Assembly: GCA_030272585.1 (NCBI GenBank)
Contig: BSYQ01000013.1
Location: 2,170,001-2,234,000, forward strand
Direction: 5' to 3'
Source: Bryopsis sp. KO-2023
Taxonomy: Eukaryota > Chlorophyta > Ulvophyceae > Bryopsidales > Bryopsidaceae
DNA: 64,000 nt
Made by a program: the position numbers and the translations under genes. The notes beneath the pieces were generated by a model that saw only the letters and a program-made list of their open reading frames with translations, ran no database searches and had not been told where the DNA came from. Shown piece after piece: positions 1 to 9,404 of this stretch. How positions within the stretch are numbered: the stretch's first letter is position 1; each line of letters starts with the position of its first letter.

Positions 1-77
1 TCTCTGTTTCGTTTGTTTAATTGTCCGGGGCAGGTTCGTGTGGCTGTTTATATTCGCCGGGCGCTCGCCTTGCGTAG

Positions 78-716
78 AACAAGAACGCGGTGCGGTTCTG
101 GAATCGTATGATGACTCTTCCTGTGGACCATCCGGCTCGTCAGTTGATCGTTTGGCTTCAATCGGAGGCCACGGTCTCTCAGCGCTCTTGGTGGGTACTG
201 TTCAAGGACATGGTGTGTCGATTCGCTCCTGGATTCGATGGTTCTGCTGAGGTGGACCTTGCGTCGTGGACCGCGGCGTATAAGGCGGACATCGTGGCTC
301 GTCTTCGTTCGGGACATCCTCGTATCGTGGCGTTTTACAACGTGTTCAAGCCGGTGTTTGGATCCTCGAGAGCGCTGTCTTCTTTCGAAGACATCGGGCT
401 GCGGACGGTGTGGGTGCGTTTTCGTGCGCGTTTGCACGGTTTGGAGATCGATGTGGCGGATCTGCAACGGAGGGACGTGCCTTTGCACGAGCGTTTCTGT
501 CCTTATTGTTTGTCGCAAGGCAACAGAACGGCTGAGAACGAGCGGCATTTTCTTTTCTTTTGTCCGTTGTATTCTGGTTTGCGTGCGGGATCGGTGGTGG
601 CTGAATCGGGGTGTTCGTTGCGTCGTTTATTCAATTTGCCGGGTCAGTATCGGGTGGCCGTTTACCTTCGTCGGGCGTTGGATTTTCGCTCTCAGTGGCT
701 TGAGGCTCAGCCGTGA
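78..716 (+). pseudogene. LINE-B ORF2 C-terminal fragment
   Basis: The frame codes the last part of a LINE ORF2 protein, downstream of the reverse transcriptase palm. It contains the family's C-terminal zinc motif, CPYC followed by ENERHFLFFCP, a CCHC arrangement common at the end of APE-type LINE ORF2 proteins. It ends LDFRSQWLEAQP and a stop. No start codon belongs to it: it is a 5'-truncated copy lacking endonuclease and RT. It is homologous to, but clearly diverged from, the LINE-A protein (LALRREWLDARS at the same place). Confidence 0.88.
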
Positions 717-976
717 CGTGGTTTTTTATTCGTTTGTTTTATGTTTGTTGGTTTGGTTTCGTTTGTTGGTCGTTTGTGGTGGGCGTTTGACAGTAGTTTT
801 CGCTCTCCTTTTGGTTGTTGCTTGGTGTTCCAGGTTTCTTTTTCTTGGGAACGTTTTTGGCAATACTTTCTGATACATTAATAACCTAGTGATGGGTCTC
901 TCGTTGATTGTATTGGGGTTTTATTGGAGACTTCATCTTCTGTGGACTTTTGGACATGGCTGAGACATTGTATGTG

Positions 977-1007
977 GTTGCAACAGGGCGGATTTGCCCT
1001 TCGCAAC
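977..1007 (+). other. LINE-B 3' terminal hairpin
   Basis: Two stems, GTTGC/GCAAC and AGGGC/GCCCT, close around the loop GGATTT. ATGTAAT and a TTTCTG repeat follow. The hairpin is retained at LINE-B 3' ends in the window that reach this far (also near 13016-13046 and, on the minus strand, 35577-35607). By analogy with stringent LINEs such as eel UnaL2, it is probably the site where the reverse transcriptase recognises its RNA; that role is inferred. Confidence 0.75.
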
Positions 1008-1390
1008 ATGTAATTTCTGTTTCTGTTTCTGTTTCTGTTTCCTTGCGTAGGGAGTGGTTGGACGCTCGTTCGTAGTGGGCTTGTAGCGACTGGTGGTGTT
1101 TGTTTTTCGTTGTTCTGGATGTTTCGTTTGATGGGGAAGTTGGTGTTCTTTGTTGTTTGCTTTGTTTGTTGGGCGCTCGCTCCGGGTTTCTGAGTTGGAA
1201 GCGATCGATTCTTGTGTTTGGTTTTATGTTTTGACGTTTGGGCTCTTTCTTGAGTTTCGATTGGGGATTTCTGGTTTCAGAGACGTTGGAACTTTTTTGT
1301 TTTAGGAGATTTTGTTCATTTAGGAGTTGATTACATTCAGAGGCTTTTGCCTTGCTTCGAACGTTGGGACACGATTCACTCATGTATGTC

Positions 1391-1420
1391 GTTGCAACAG
1401 GGCGGTTTGCCCTACGCAAC
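1391..1420 (+). other. LINE-A 3' terminal hairpin
   Basis: GTTGC-AAC-AGGGC, loop GGTTT, GCCCT-AC-GCAAC, followed by TTGTAAT and the tail. Both stems match those of LINE-B exactly, while the loop and internal bulge differ. The same hairpin closes the LINE-A 3' ends at 4071-4100, 14482-14511, 33200-33230, 45630-45659 and 48221-48250 and, on the minus strand, element X. It is the strongest conserved non-coding signal of the window. Confidence 0.8.
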
Positions 1421-1440
1421 TTGTAATCCTTGTATCCTTG

Positions 1441-3092
1441 AAAACTTCAACGCGTTCCGGTACAAATAAAACGTGACCGGCAAAACACCACACTCCAAAT
1501 ACACGAAATTCTTCAGCGCCCTCGTCGGAAGACGTAGCACCGATTTTAGGTAACGCACCAACAGATCGTTCAGCTCCCGCTTGTGCTGCTGAGTCAGAAA
1601 GAACACCCAAACCGGCGCAGCATACTGCACCTTCCCCAAAACGTACATCTTGAAGAGAGCCACCAGAGTCCGTGGATCCCTCAAACCGATCTCAAACGCC
1701 CTCGCACGCAAACGCCCAACAGCCACGTTGCCCGCACACAACACCTTTGAAATATGCTCCCGAAACACGTTGACGTCCCCAGGCCCATCGTAAAACACCA
1801 CACCCAAATACTTGAGCGTGCGCTGCAACGGCACATCGTGTCCACCAAACGAAACCGAAGTACGCGACCCCGGGTTCACCGCAAGCACCTCCGTCTTCTC
1901 ATGGTTCGTCTTGATATGCCAGTCTTGCTCAAACCGAAGCGTCAAGTCGCCCACCGCCTGCACACCTTCCTCATCACGCAAAGGCACCAGAGTGTCGTCC
2001 GCAAAGATCATCGCGACGATCTTCACCAGGTCAAAAACAACTCGTTCCAAGTCCAGTCGCTCCAAGAGAAGAGGAAAGTTATCATGGTAACAAGTATACA
2101 ACAGAGGACTGAAAGGGCAGCCTTGTCGCACACCACGGCGCATCTCAAACGAGCGCGAACAGCCACGAGTCCCCCTAACCACCGCCGAGGAGTTCTGATA
2201 CATGTACCTCACAAGTTCAATCAGCCAAGGATGCAGGCCCATACGTCGCAAGTGCAACCACAAGCGATCGTGATGCACACTGTCGTAAGCTTTCGCCAAA
2301 TCCATCGACAGCAAAAACAACAAGTTCCCAGTCTTCTTCGCCCAGAAAATGAGACCCCACGCCAGCAAAATCCAAGTCACCGTTTCACAGCCCCTCCGAA
2401 AACCGGCCTGAGTGGGATGACGAACAGGGTCCAACACAGGTGCGACGCGCTCCATCAACGTATAAACAAACAGTTTGTACCACACCGTACAGAGCATGAT
2501 CGGACGATAACGAATGGGATCCGAACGATGTCCACGGTTCTTGTAAATGGGGCGCACCATACCAAACAGCCAGCTCCGAGGAACACGTCTCTCGCGAAGG
2601 CATCGATTAAAGAGAGCGAGCAGCAACGGAAGCCAAGCCTCCTGCAACCCCTGTCCCTTGAAGAACGCCGGCGTCCACGAATCCGCACCAGCACACGTCC
2701 CCAGTTTCAACTTTCTCACCGCCTGCTTGACCTCCACGTCAGTAAAAGGCGTCACAAGGTCGTCACGTCCCAACACATCGCTCCTGATATCAACATGAGG
2801 CTCTGGATCATCCGTATCAAGAGAGGAGGCCTCGAAAAACTCCGTAAAGTGCTTGTGCCAATCGTCCAAAGTTACAGCATCAGAAGCACGCTTCTGCCTC
2901 GGAAACAAAGTGGAGTGAAAACGTTTGGAATCCTCCTTGAAGAGGCGCTGCATATAGTCACCATATCCCAGGTCGAACTGACGCTTCTCTCGAGCCAAAA
3001 CAGCAAAATAGCGATTCCTCAATCTCCTCGCATCAACAGCCAGATCAGGCGATTCGGGTCGCCGCAAATATGCCCTCCAAGCACGCCGGTAC
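1441..3092 (-). pseudogene. LINE-A ORF2, RT region, inverted segment
   Basis: Read on the minus strand, this codes the core of a LINE reverse transcriptase: GADSWTPAFFK, RYRPIMLCTVWYK, the DLAKAYDSV segment, RQGCPFSPLLY and the catalytic FADD box (IFADDTLVP). The endonuclease and the C-terminal zinc motif lie outside this piece. The frame is open across the segment, so this looks like a recent copy cut by the inversion rather than a decayed one. The long frame on the opposite strand of the same bases is its antisense shadow. Confidence 0.88.
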
Positions 3093-3363
3093 AGCATCCC
3101 ACGCGGGCGATGCTGTTCTGGTTGCGTGGTCAGCCGGATTCTCGGCGTTCTTGGTGGGTCCAGTTTCGTGATATGGTGAGACGCTTTGTTCCACAGTTCG
3201 ATGGGTTTGTGGAGGTGGACGTGGCGACCTGGGCGCGTGCCTATAAGGCAGATATTGTGGGTCAGTTGCGTTCTCGACATCCGCGTATCGTGGCGTATTA
3301 CAATCGGTTCAAACCGACGTTTTGTTACACGAAGGCGCTGTCTTCTTTTACGGATTTGGGTTT

Positions 3364-3427
3364 GAAACAAGGAAACAAGGAAACAAGGAAACAAGGATTA
3401 CAAGTTGCGTAGGGCAAACCGCCCTGT
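3364..3427 (-). mobile_element. 64-bp LINE-A micro-insertion
   Basis: Only the end of LINE-A is present, in minus orientation: a GAAACAAG-type tail, ATTACAAGTTGCGTAGGGC and about half of the terminal hairpin. The host LINE-A sequence GATTTGGGTTT occurs on both sides (3353-3363 and 3428-3438), an 11-bp TSD. The uninterrupted host sequence is seen at 13840-13855. It is a complete retrotransposition event in which reverse transcription stopped almost at once. Confidence 0.9.
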
Positions 3428-4130
3428 GATTTGGGTTTGCGTACGACTTGGGTGCGTTTTCGGGCTCGTCTTCACGGTTTGGAGATCGATGCTGTGGACT
3501 TGAGTGATAGAGACGTGCCTTTGAACGAGAGGTATTGTCCGTTTTGTTTGGCCGCTGGGGTTTCGACGCCTGAAAACGAGGTGCATTTTCTTTTTGCTTG
3601 TCCGCTTTATGTGCGGTTGCGTGTGAACTCGGTCGTGGAAGAGAGTCGTGGCTCTCTGTTTCGTTTGTTTAATTGTCCGGGGCAGGTTCGTGTGGCTGTT
3701 TATATTCGCCGGGCGCTCGCCTTGCGTAGGGAGTGGTTGGACGCTCGTTCGTAGTGGGCTTGTCGCGACTGGTGGTGTTTGTTTTTCGTTGTTCTGGATG
3801 TTTCGTTTGATGGGGAAGTTGGTGTTCTTTGTTGTTTGCTTTGTTTGTTGGGCGCTCGCTCTGGGTTTCTGAGTTGGAAGCGACCGATTCTTGTGTTTGG
3901 TTTTATGTTTTGACGTTTGGGCTCTTTCTTGAGTTTCGATTGGGGATTTCTGGTTTCAGCGACGTTGGAACTTTTTTGTTTTAGGAGATTTTGTTCATTT
4001 AGGAGTTGATTACATTCAGAGGCTTTTTGCCTTGCTTCGAACGTTGGGACACAATTCACTCATGTATGTCGTTGCAACAGGGCGGTTTGCCCTACGCAAC
4101 TTGTAATTCTGTTCTGTTTCTGTTCATGGT

Positions 4131-6653
4131 GTGGACGAGGGACAACTTAGGGACACAGCTGAGCATGTGTATGCCGCTGTCTCCTCGAATGTGCAAGAGG
4201 TCGCACAAAACCTGGAAGGACAAGTTCACGAGCAGGTTCAGCGTGCAGAGTCGACCTTAAAAGGCGACCTGAAAGAGGAATATGAGCAGTTCGTGCTCTA
4301 TGTCAGGAAGGAGGCCCAGAAGCTGGTCAAACACAATACTGAGTCTATAGAAAGACAACAGAAATTGTTAGACCACCAGCACAAATTGCTGGAACAGAAT
4401 ATAAAGTCCACAGAGCGGATCGACAGAAATCTGTTGGGTAAATATGATAACGAGGCTATTCTGCAAGAGCGACTCGATCGGCTGCAGGAATCAGCTCGTA
4501 CCCAAGCTGAAGCTGTTGATCAGACCAATGCGCTCAGGGAGAAACAAATTCTGTCTCTGCAAGCCTCTCTGACAAAAGTTGCTGAAGGTATGCGCCTACA
4601 GCAGACAACGCTGGATAACCTTGCTCGGACTACTGATGAGTCTCGGTGCGAGCAAGTCGACCACCAAGGCCAGCTAGACACACTCTCAGGCTTGGTAAGC
4701 CAGAGCCTAAAAGTGTTGCGGGACTTACACCAAGCCGAAGAACAACGCAAACAAAGAAGAGCGGAACGAGGCAGTGTGAGTTCTGATGACACTGCAGGAG
4801 GACACAGGTCGATGCAACTGATGGAGAAATTTCTATCAGACGCGACAGAGAAACAGCAGACTTTGGAAAGTAACCTATCCAAGTATGTTGATTCTAAGTT
4901 CAAAGAAACACTGAGTGCGTGGAAAAAACGGGAGAAAGTTCGAGTCCCGGCTCAGGACCCAGTTGTAGTGGGTATGATGGGAGCAGGAACTGGCACGGTC
5001 ACTTTGCCGGCCACGACAGCTGCAGCCACAAGCGTTCCTTTTGTGTCATCCACTCCTCTTACCAGTATCCCATTTCCGGTACCACCTGTTCCGGATCTGA
5101 GTACTTTTACTGGGCTAACCACGTTAGGAGGATTGGGTGGTCGCAGCCCATCGACAACTGTCGCAGACTCCGTGGGTGGAGGTTCTCCATCTTCCTGGGG
5201 TTTATTTACATCCCCAAGAACACGGACGGCATGGAGTCTTGCGCCGCCACAAACTATGGCAATGGGCGCACCATTCGGCCAAGCGGGTCAACTTGGCACA
5301 GCCAGACCCATACTTAGTGCCCCTGTAACGAGTGTGTTACCACCAACGACATCCATGTTAACACAACCACTGACGACAGTTCCGCTGTCTGTCTTCTATC
5401 CAATCCCGGCTCTTAACACCCAACCTGGTACCCAACCAGGAAACCAACCAGGCACCCAACCAGGCACCCAACCAAGTTTGGGACAATCCGTAAACCAATA
5501 CGGAGCACCTTCCGCGAGTAACCCGTATTACGGGTGGGGTTCTTATCCCTCAACTCCATCAAGCCAGCCACAGGGTGGAAATCGATCTGGTGGTGGTGGA
5601 GGGGGACCCGGAGGTGGGCCTGGGGGTGGAGGCGGAGGCGGAGGAGGACCACCTGGAAGTGGAGGAGGATCTTTCCTTTCCGGACCAGGTGGAGGTGGGG
5701 GTGGTGGATGGCCGTACCACCCAGGTGGAGGTGGAGGTGGCGGAGGTGGAGGTGGGGGTCCTCCAGACCCTAACCAAGGCTTTGCTGCTCCGCAAGATCG
5801 CCACGGACGGATTCCGTCATCCGTTCGTATTCCTTTCCCAAAGGCCTTCTCAGGTGATGGTCAGCGATGGATCAGAGATTGGCAACTAGAAATGACGGTC
5901 TATTGCCAGACTTTGGACATCGATGAGAGCGTATGGTTCAGGCTCTTCCGCAGTAACCTGACCGGAGCTGCTGCTCAGTGGCGAAACGTCCAGGATCTGC
6001 GTACAAGGGAAGGAAAAAGACATCCAATCACAAATTGGATTGAGTTTGTTGAGGAACTGGTCCAAGCATTTGAACCCACCAGAATGTCTGATGTAGCCAG
6101 GCGCTCCTTACGGAACCTGAAACAGACTGGGTCAGTGCATCAGTACATTGTTGCTTTCCGAGAACAGGTGCTGAGGATTCCCAACATGACAGATGAAGAA
6201 CAGTACTTCTTCTTCGTGGACGGGTTAAAGTTCCATATCAAACAACAAACAGTGGCTCAAGTGCCGCACGGCATTGAGTTGGCGATCCAGACGGCGGCTC
6301 GTCTTGATGCTATTGCCTCATCCGGAGGAGGAAACTTTCGTGGCCGCGGACGGTGGCGCGGAGGTAAAGGCCGAGGCCAAAATAAAAAACAAAACCAACC
6401 CCAGACTGATAAGGCAAACCAGATGGGTGGCCAACAGCAACCTCAGCCAGACCAGGCTCAAAACATTGGCCAAGGGCGAGGTCGAGGACGGGGTGGTGGC
6501 CGAGGTCGCGGACGAGGTGGTGGCAGGAATCAAGGACGTGGAGGTGGAGGCGCAAATCCTAAATGCTATATGTGTGGAAAAACTGGACATATTCAAAGTA
6601 AGTGTCCAGAGGGCGAAAAGTTCAAGAAGTGGTTAAACGAAAAAGCCGGATGA
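4131..6653 (+). CDS. gag: Gypsy-A Gag
   Basis: The product is 840 residues. Its N-terminal third is a long heptad-rich coiled coil. A Thr/Pro/Gly-rich linker follows, with TQPG repeats and then long glycine runs (about residues 480-545). Next comes a retrotransposon capsid-type domain (FPKAFSGDGQRWIRDW through VLRIPNMTDEEQYFFF). An RG-rich stretch ends in a CCHC zinc knuckle (CYMCGKTGHIQSKC) near the C-terminus. The true start probably lay upstream, in sequence lost to the LINE-A insertion. The pol frame overlaps its end in the -1 frame, as in many gypsy elements. It is longer than typical gypsy Gag because of the coiled coil and linker. Confidence 0.85.
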   Translation: MDEGQLRDTAEHVYAAVSSNVQEVAQNLEGQVHEQVQRAESTLKGDLKEEYEQFVLYVRKEAQKLVKHNTESIERQQKLLDHQHKLLEQNIKSTERIDRNLLGKYDNEAILQERLDRLQESARTQAEAVDQTNALREKQILSLQASLTKVAEGMRLQQTTLDNLARTTDESRCEQVDHQGQLDTLSGLVSQSLKVLRDLHQAEEQRKQRRAERGSVSSDDTAGGHRSMQLMEKFLSDATEKQQTLESNLSKYVDSKFKETLSAWKKREKVRVPAQDPVVVGMMGAGTGTVTLPATTAAATSVPFVSSTPLTSIPFPVPPVPDLSTFTGLTTLGGLGGRSPSTTVADSVGGGSPSSWGLFTSPRTRTAWSLAPPQTMAMGAPFGQAGQLGTARPILSAPVTSVLPPTTSMLTQPLTTVPLSVFYPIPALNTQPGTQPGNQPGTQPGTQPSLGQSVNQYGAPSASNPYYGWGSYPSTPSSQPQGGNRSGGGGGGPGGGPGGGGGGGGGPPGSGGGSFLSGPGGGGGGGWPYHPGGGGGGGGGGGGPPDPNQGFAAPQDRHGRIPSSVRIPFPKAFSGDGQRWIRDWQLEMTVYCQTLDIDESVWFRLFRSNLTGAAAQWRNVQDLRTREGKRHPITNWIEFVEELVQAFEPTRMSDVARRSLRNLKQTGSVHQYIVAFREQVLRIPNMTDEEQYFFFVDGLKFHIKQQTVAQVPHGIELAIQTAARLDAIASSGGGNFRGRGRWRGGKGRGQNKKQNQPQTDKANQMGGQQQPQPDQAQNIGQGRGRGRGGGRGRGRGGGRNQGRGGGGANPKCYMCGKTGHIQSKCPEGEKFKKWLNEKAG

Positions 6654-9249
6654 ACAGAGCCCAGACTCGTTCGGCGAAACGCAGAAGGGCACGCCGTCAC
6701 AGATATAAGCAGCGCCAGAAACTTCTTAGAAAAGAAAGGTTAGCTCGAAATGCAGAAGTGAATAAAAGAGCACAAGGGGAAATAGAAAAGAATGCTAACC
6801 AAGGTGCAGAGGGATCGATTATGAGTGCTAAGTTGGAAACTCGATCCAGTAAGTGCAGCACGCTTACTAGGACAAGTTCAGAATCAAGTTCGGAACCTGT
6901 CGACTCTGTTCATGGAGACCTTGGTAGTCCTGAAGGAACTGAGAATTCGGTATCGTTCCCGCCTCAAGGAACGAAACGAAGTCCGGAAGGAAGGGAATCA
7001 AATAAGCCTGCCACTCGCTCACCACCAACTGACGAGTCAGCAGCCCCTGTTCAGGGAACAGGTAGAGGACAAAAAGTGGATGAAGGTCAGTATTCACCTT
7101 CTGAGCGTATGTTACCACTAGGAGGTCCTAACCATTTGAAATTTATGGGATATGAGATCCGAGCCAGATTAGGAGGAGTACCGATCTCCGCCTATGTTGA
7201 TTGTGGTGCAACGGAGAACTACATTACTAAGAAACTAGTTACGAGACTGAAACTCGAAACAACCGAGTGCAAAAAGGGAGTCACTTTGGCGGACGGAACC
7301 CTATGTTCACTTGATCGGCGATGCGAAGACTTGCAGCTCAGGATGGGTACTTATACCACAACCCTTTCCGCAGACGTCTTTCCAAACCTTTCATATGACA
7401 TGATACTAGGGCTTCCTTGGTTGATGCAGACCAATCCCAAACTGGACTTTGCAACAGGCACGCTCAAAGTTCCAGTGGGTGCTGGATGGACAACTGTTCC
7501 TATGAAGGAACGACCATCAGACTACTTACAGCACCTAGCACCGGCTATTGATACAGTCTCAGCGAAGAAGTTATTCTCGCTCGTGAAGAACAGTCCAGAA
7601 ACTGATCAGGCATACCTTGTGGTTGTGCGACCAACCACCCCGGACGATATGGCACATCTCATGCAGTATCCATATCCGGGGATTCCAGAAGAGCGTTTGA
7701 ACGCTACTGGAACCACACCAGCTTATCTCCAGCCGGATGTGGAAAAGGTAATGCATTCGGGTCTCGACCCAAGGATCAAGGCTGTCCTCACAAGTTTCAA
7801 GGATGTGTTCCCGAAAGACTTACCACCCGGCGTTCCTCCAGTCAGAAAAGGCCACGAATTTAAGGTGGACCTGGAGGACGAACAAATGACCCCAATCCAC
7901 CGTCCCTTGTACAAACTCTCTCCAGCCGAGCTGGACGAAGTTAGGACACAGGTGGATTACCTCCTTGAACAAAGGAAGATCCGACCCTCCGAGAGTCCCT
8001 GGGGCGCACCCATACTCTTTGTTCCCAAGAAAGACGGAGGGTTGAGAATGTGTGTGGATTACCGTTGGATAAACAAGTTCACGGTAAAGAATAGGTATCC
8101 ACTCCCTCTTCCTGAGGAGTTAATGGACCGTCTCGCCAGAGCGAAGATCTATAGGAAACAAGGAAACAAGGATTACAAGTTGCGTAGGGCAAACCGCCCT
8201 GTTGCAACGACATACATGAGTGAATCGTGTCCCAACGTTCGAAGCAAGGCAAAAGCCTCCGAATGTAATCAACTCCTAAATGAACAAAATCTCCTAAAAC
8301 AAAAAAGTTCCAACGTCTCTGAAACCAGAAATCCCCAATCGAAACTCAAGAAAGAGCCCAAACGTCAAAACATAAAACCAAACACAAGAATCGGTCGCTT
8401 CCAACTCAGAAACCCGGAGCGAGCGCCCAACAAACAAAGCAAACAACGAAGAACACCAACTTCCCCATCAAACGAAACATCCAGAACAACGAAAAACAAA
8501 CACCACCAGTCGCTACAAGCCCACTACGAAGATCTATACGAAGATCGACCTCCGCTCAGGCTACTGGCAGTTTCCCGTTCGACCCAAGGATACTCCCAAG
8601 ACGGCATTCCGGACGAGATACGGACATTTCGAGTTTCTCGTGTGTCCGTTCGGAATGACCAACTGCCCAGCCCAGTTCCAGACCATGGTTCAGGATTTGC
8701 TGGGGGAGTTCCTTGACGAGTTTGTAGTGGTGTTTATCGACGACATCCTGGTCTTTTCCAACTCGGTGGAAGAGCACGTCGAGCACCTAAAACTGGTCTT
8801 TGAACGGTTGCGGAAACATAAGTTGTACGCAAAAGCCAGTAAGTGCGAAGTAGGGGTAGCAGAGACGGACTACCTGGGGTATCATTTGTCGGAAAAAGGC
8901 CTTCAACCGATGCAGGATAAGGTTAAGGCTATTCAACAATGGAAGGAGTTAACTTCGGTCACTGATGTGCGAAGTTTCCTGGGAATGGTGTCTTACTATC
9001 GTAAGTTCATTCCTGAGTTCGCTAGGATTGCGAGTCCCTTGACAGATCTAACCAAGAAGGATACTGTCTGGGAATGGGGGCTGAACCAACGCAATGCCTA
9101 CAACGAACTTAAGGATCGGATTAGCCGCGCACCGATCTTACTCCTTCCTGATCCGGCTAAGGAGTACACCGTAATAACGGATGCATCTGGAACTGCATAT
9201 GGAGCGGTTCTTACCCAGGATCATGGGAAAGGTTTGCAACCAATTGCAT
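6602..9249 (+). pseudogene. pol: Gypsy-A Pol, N-terminal part
   Basis: Parts in order: a basic and Ser/Thr-rich N-terminus, an aspartic protease (AYVDCGATENYI), the reverse transcriptase with [18 protein letters not shown] before the LINE-A insertion and VVFIDDILVF after it, and the first strand of RNase H (TVITDASGTAYGAVL). Integrase is absent from this copy because element X was inserted at the RNase H region and the locus was rearranged afterwards. Family features place it with chromodomain Ty3/gypsy elements. It is a broken fossil with one insertion inside and one at its end. Confidence 0.85.
8154..8527 (-). mobile_element. LINE-A 3' UTR insertion in Gypsy-A pol
   Basis: 374 bp of LINE-A in minus orientation, from its tail and hairpin to the ORF2 stop codon region, with no coding sequence left. 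The Gypsy-A sequence GAAGATCTATA flanks it on both sides (8143-8153 and 8528-8538), an 11-bp TSD. The tail is of the CCTTGTTT type. It is present in both duplicated units and therefore older than the duplication. Confidence 0.92.
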
Positions 9250-9404
9250 AGGAAACAAGGAAACAAGGATTACAAGTTGCGTAGGGCAAACCGCCCTGTT
9301 GCAACGACATACATGAGTGAATTGTGTCCCAACGTTCGAAGCAAGGCAAAAGCCTCTGGATGTAATCAACTCCTAAAGAGAAACAAATCAACGAATAAAA
9401 AGTT

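Larger units (their letters stand above)
78..1040 (+). mobile_element. LINE-B copy, 5'-truncated, inserted in LINE-A
   Basis: A second LINE family (LINE-B) interrupts LINE-A. The host sequence CCTTGCGTAG is present on both sides (68-77 and 1041-1050), so this is a 10-bp target-site duplication. The copy begins inside ORF2, at the NKNAVRFWNR motif also seen in the longer LINE-B at 35549-37170. It runs through the ORF stop at 714-716, a 3' UTR with its own sequence, a terminal hairpin at 977-1007 and a (TTTCTG)n tail at about 1013-1040. Truncation at the 5' end with an intact 3' end is the usual outcome of target-primed reverse transcription. Confidence 0.92.
1..1440 (+). mobile_element. LINE-A copy, 3' end, split by LINE-B
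   Basis: This is the 3' end of an APE-type non-LTR retrotransposon, called LINE-A here. Positions 1-77 code the ORF2 C-terminus up to VAVYIRRALALR. After the inserted LINE-B, the frame ends with EWLDARS and a TAG at 1073-1075. A 3' UTR follows to about 1390, then a hairpin at 1391-1420 and a CCTTGTAT-type tail at 1428-1440. The same 3' UTR recurs many times in the window, which fixes its identity. The 5' part lies outside the window. The tail directly abuts the inverted LINE-A segment that starts at 1441. Confidence 0.9.
1441..4124 (+). mobile_element. LINE-A copy with 5' inversion (twin priming)
   Basis: The left part, 1441-3092, is LINE-A in minus orientation, coding ORF2 from YRRAWRAYL to RNALKF. 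The right part, 3093-4124, is LINE-A in plus orientation from HPTRAMLFW to the 3' UTR, hairpin (4071-4100) and a TTCTGT-type tail (4108-4124). The two parts are neighbours in the family sequence, with only about 28 bp missing between them. That is the signature of twin priming in LINE retrotransposition. A 64-bp LINE-A insert interrupts the right part. I cannot find a clean TSD: LINE-A copy 1 abuts on the left and Gypsy-A gag on the right. Confidence 0.85.
4125..9249 (+). mobile_element. Gypsy-A copy 1 (chromoviral Ty3/gypsy), broken
   Basis: LTR retrotransposon fossil. It carries gag, then protease, reverse transcriptase and the start of RNase H. The 5' LTR and leader are missing because LINE-A lies directly upstream. 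The 3' third, which codes integrase and chromodomain, is absent here but present in copy 2. One LINE-A fragment (8154-8527) sits inside pol, and element X was inserted at 9249. The body is identical in coding sequence to copy 2, so the two copies separated by duplication and not by independent insertion. Age: the element predates X and the LINEs nested in it but shows little decay. Confidence 0.92.

Noticed and set aside
1013-1040. CRISPR-like array from the spaced TTTCTG or CCTTGTAT units
   Set aside because: Short simple repeats without spacers, always directly after a LINE 3' end; they are LINE tails in a eukaryotic genome.
886-1419. Basic, Asn/Lys-rich frames opposite the LINE 3' UTRs (repeated many times)
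   Set aside because: They cross element borders and tails and are only the reverse of UTR sequence rich in GTT and TTG.
1754-3412. 552-residue open frame on the plus strand (also 11489-12736 minus, 17125-18783 plus, 27104-28054 plus)
   Set aside because: Antisense shadows of LINE-A ORF2. They recur wherever the RT sequence occurs and have no domain; the sense strand carries the FADD and zinc motifs.
5413-5889. Several Trp/Arg-, Val/Glu- and Ser/Thr-rich frames over the glycine-run part of gag
   Set aside because: Alternative readings of the GGT/GGA repeat; the Gag frame explains the sequence.
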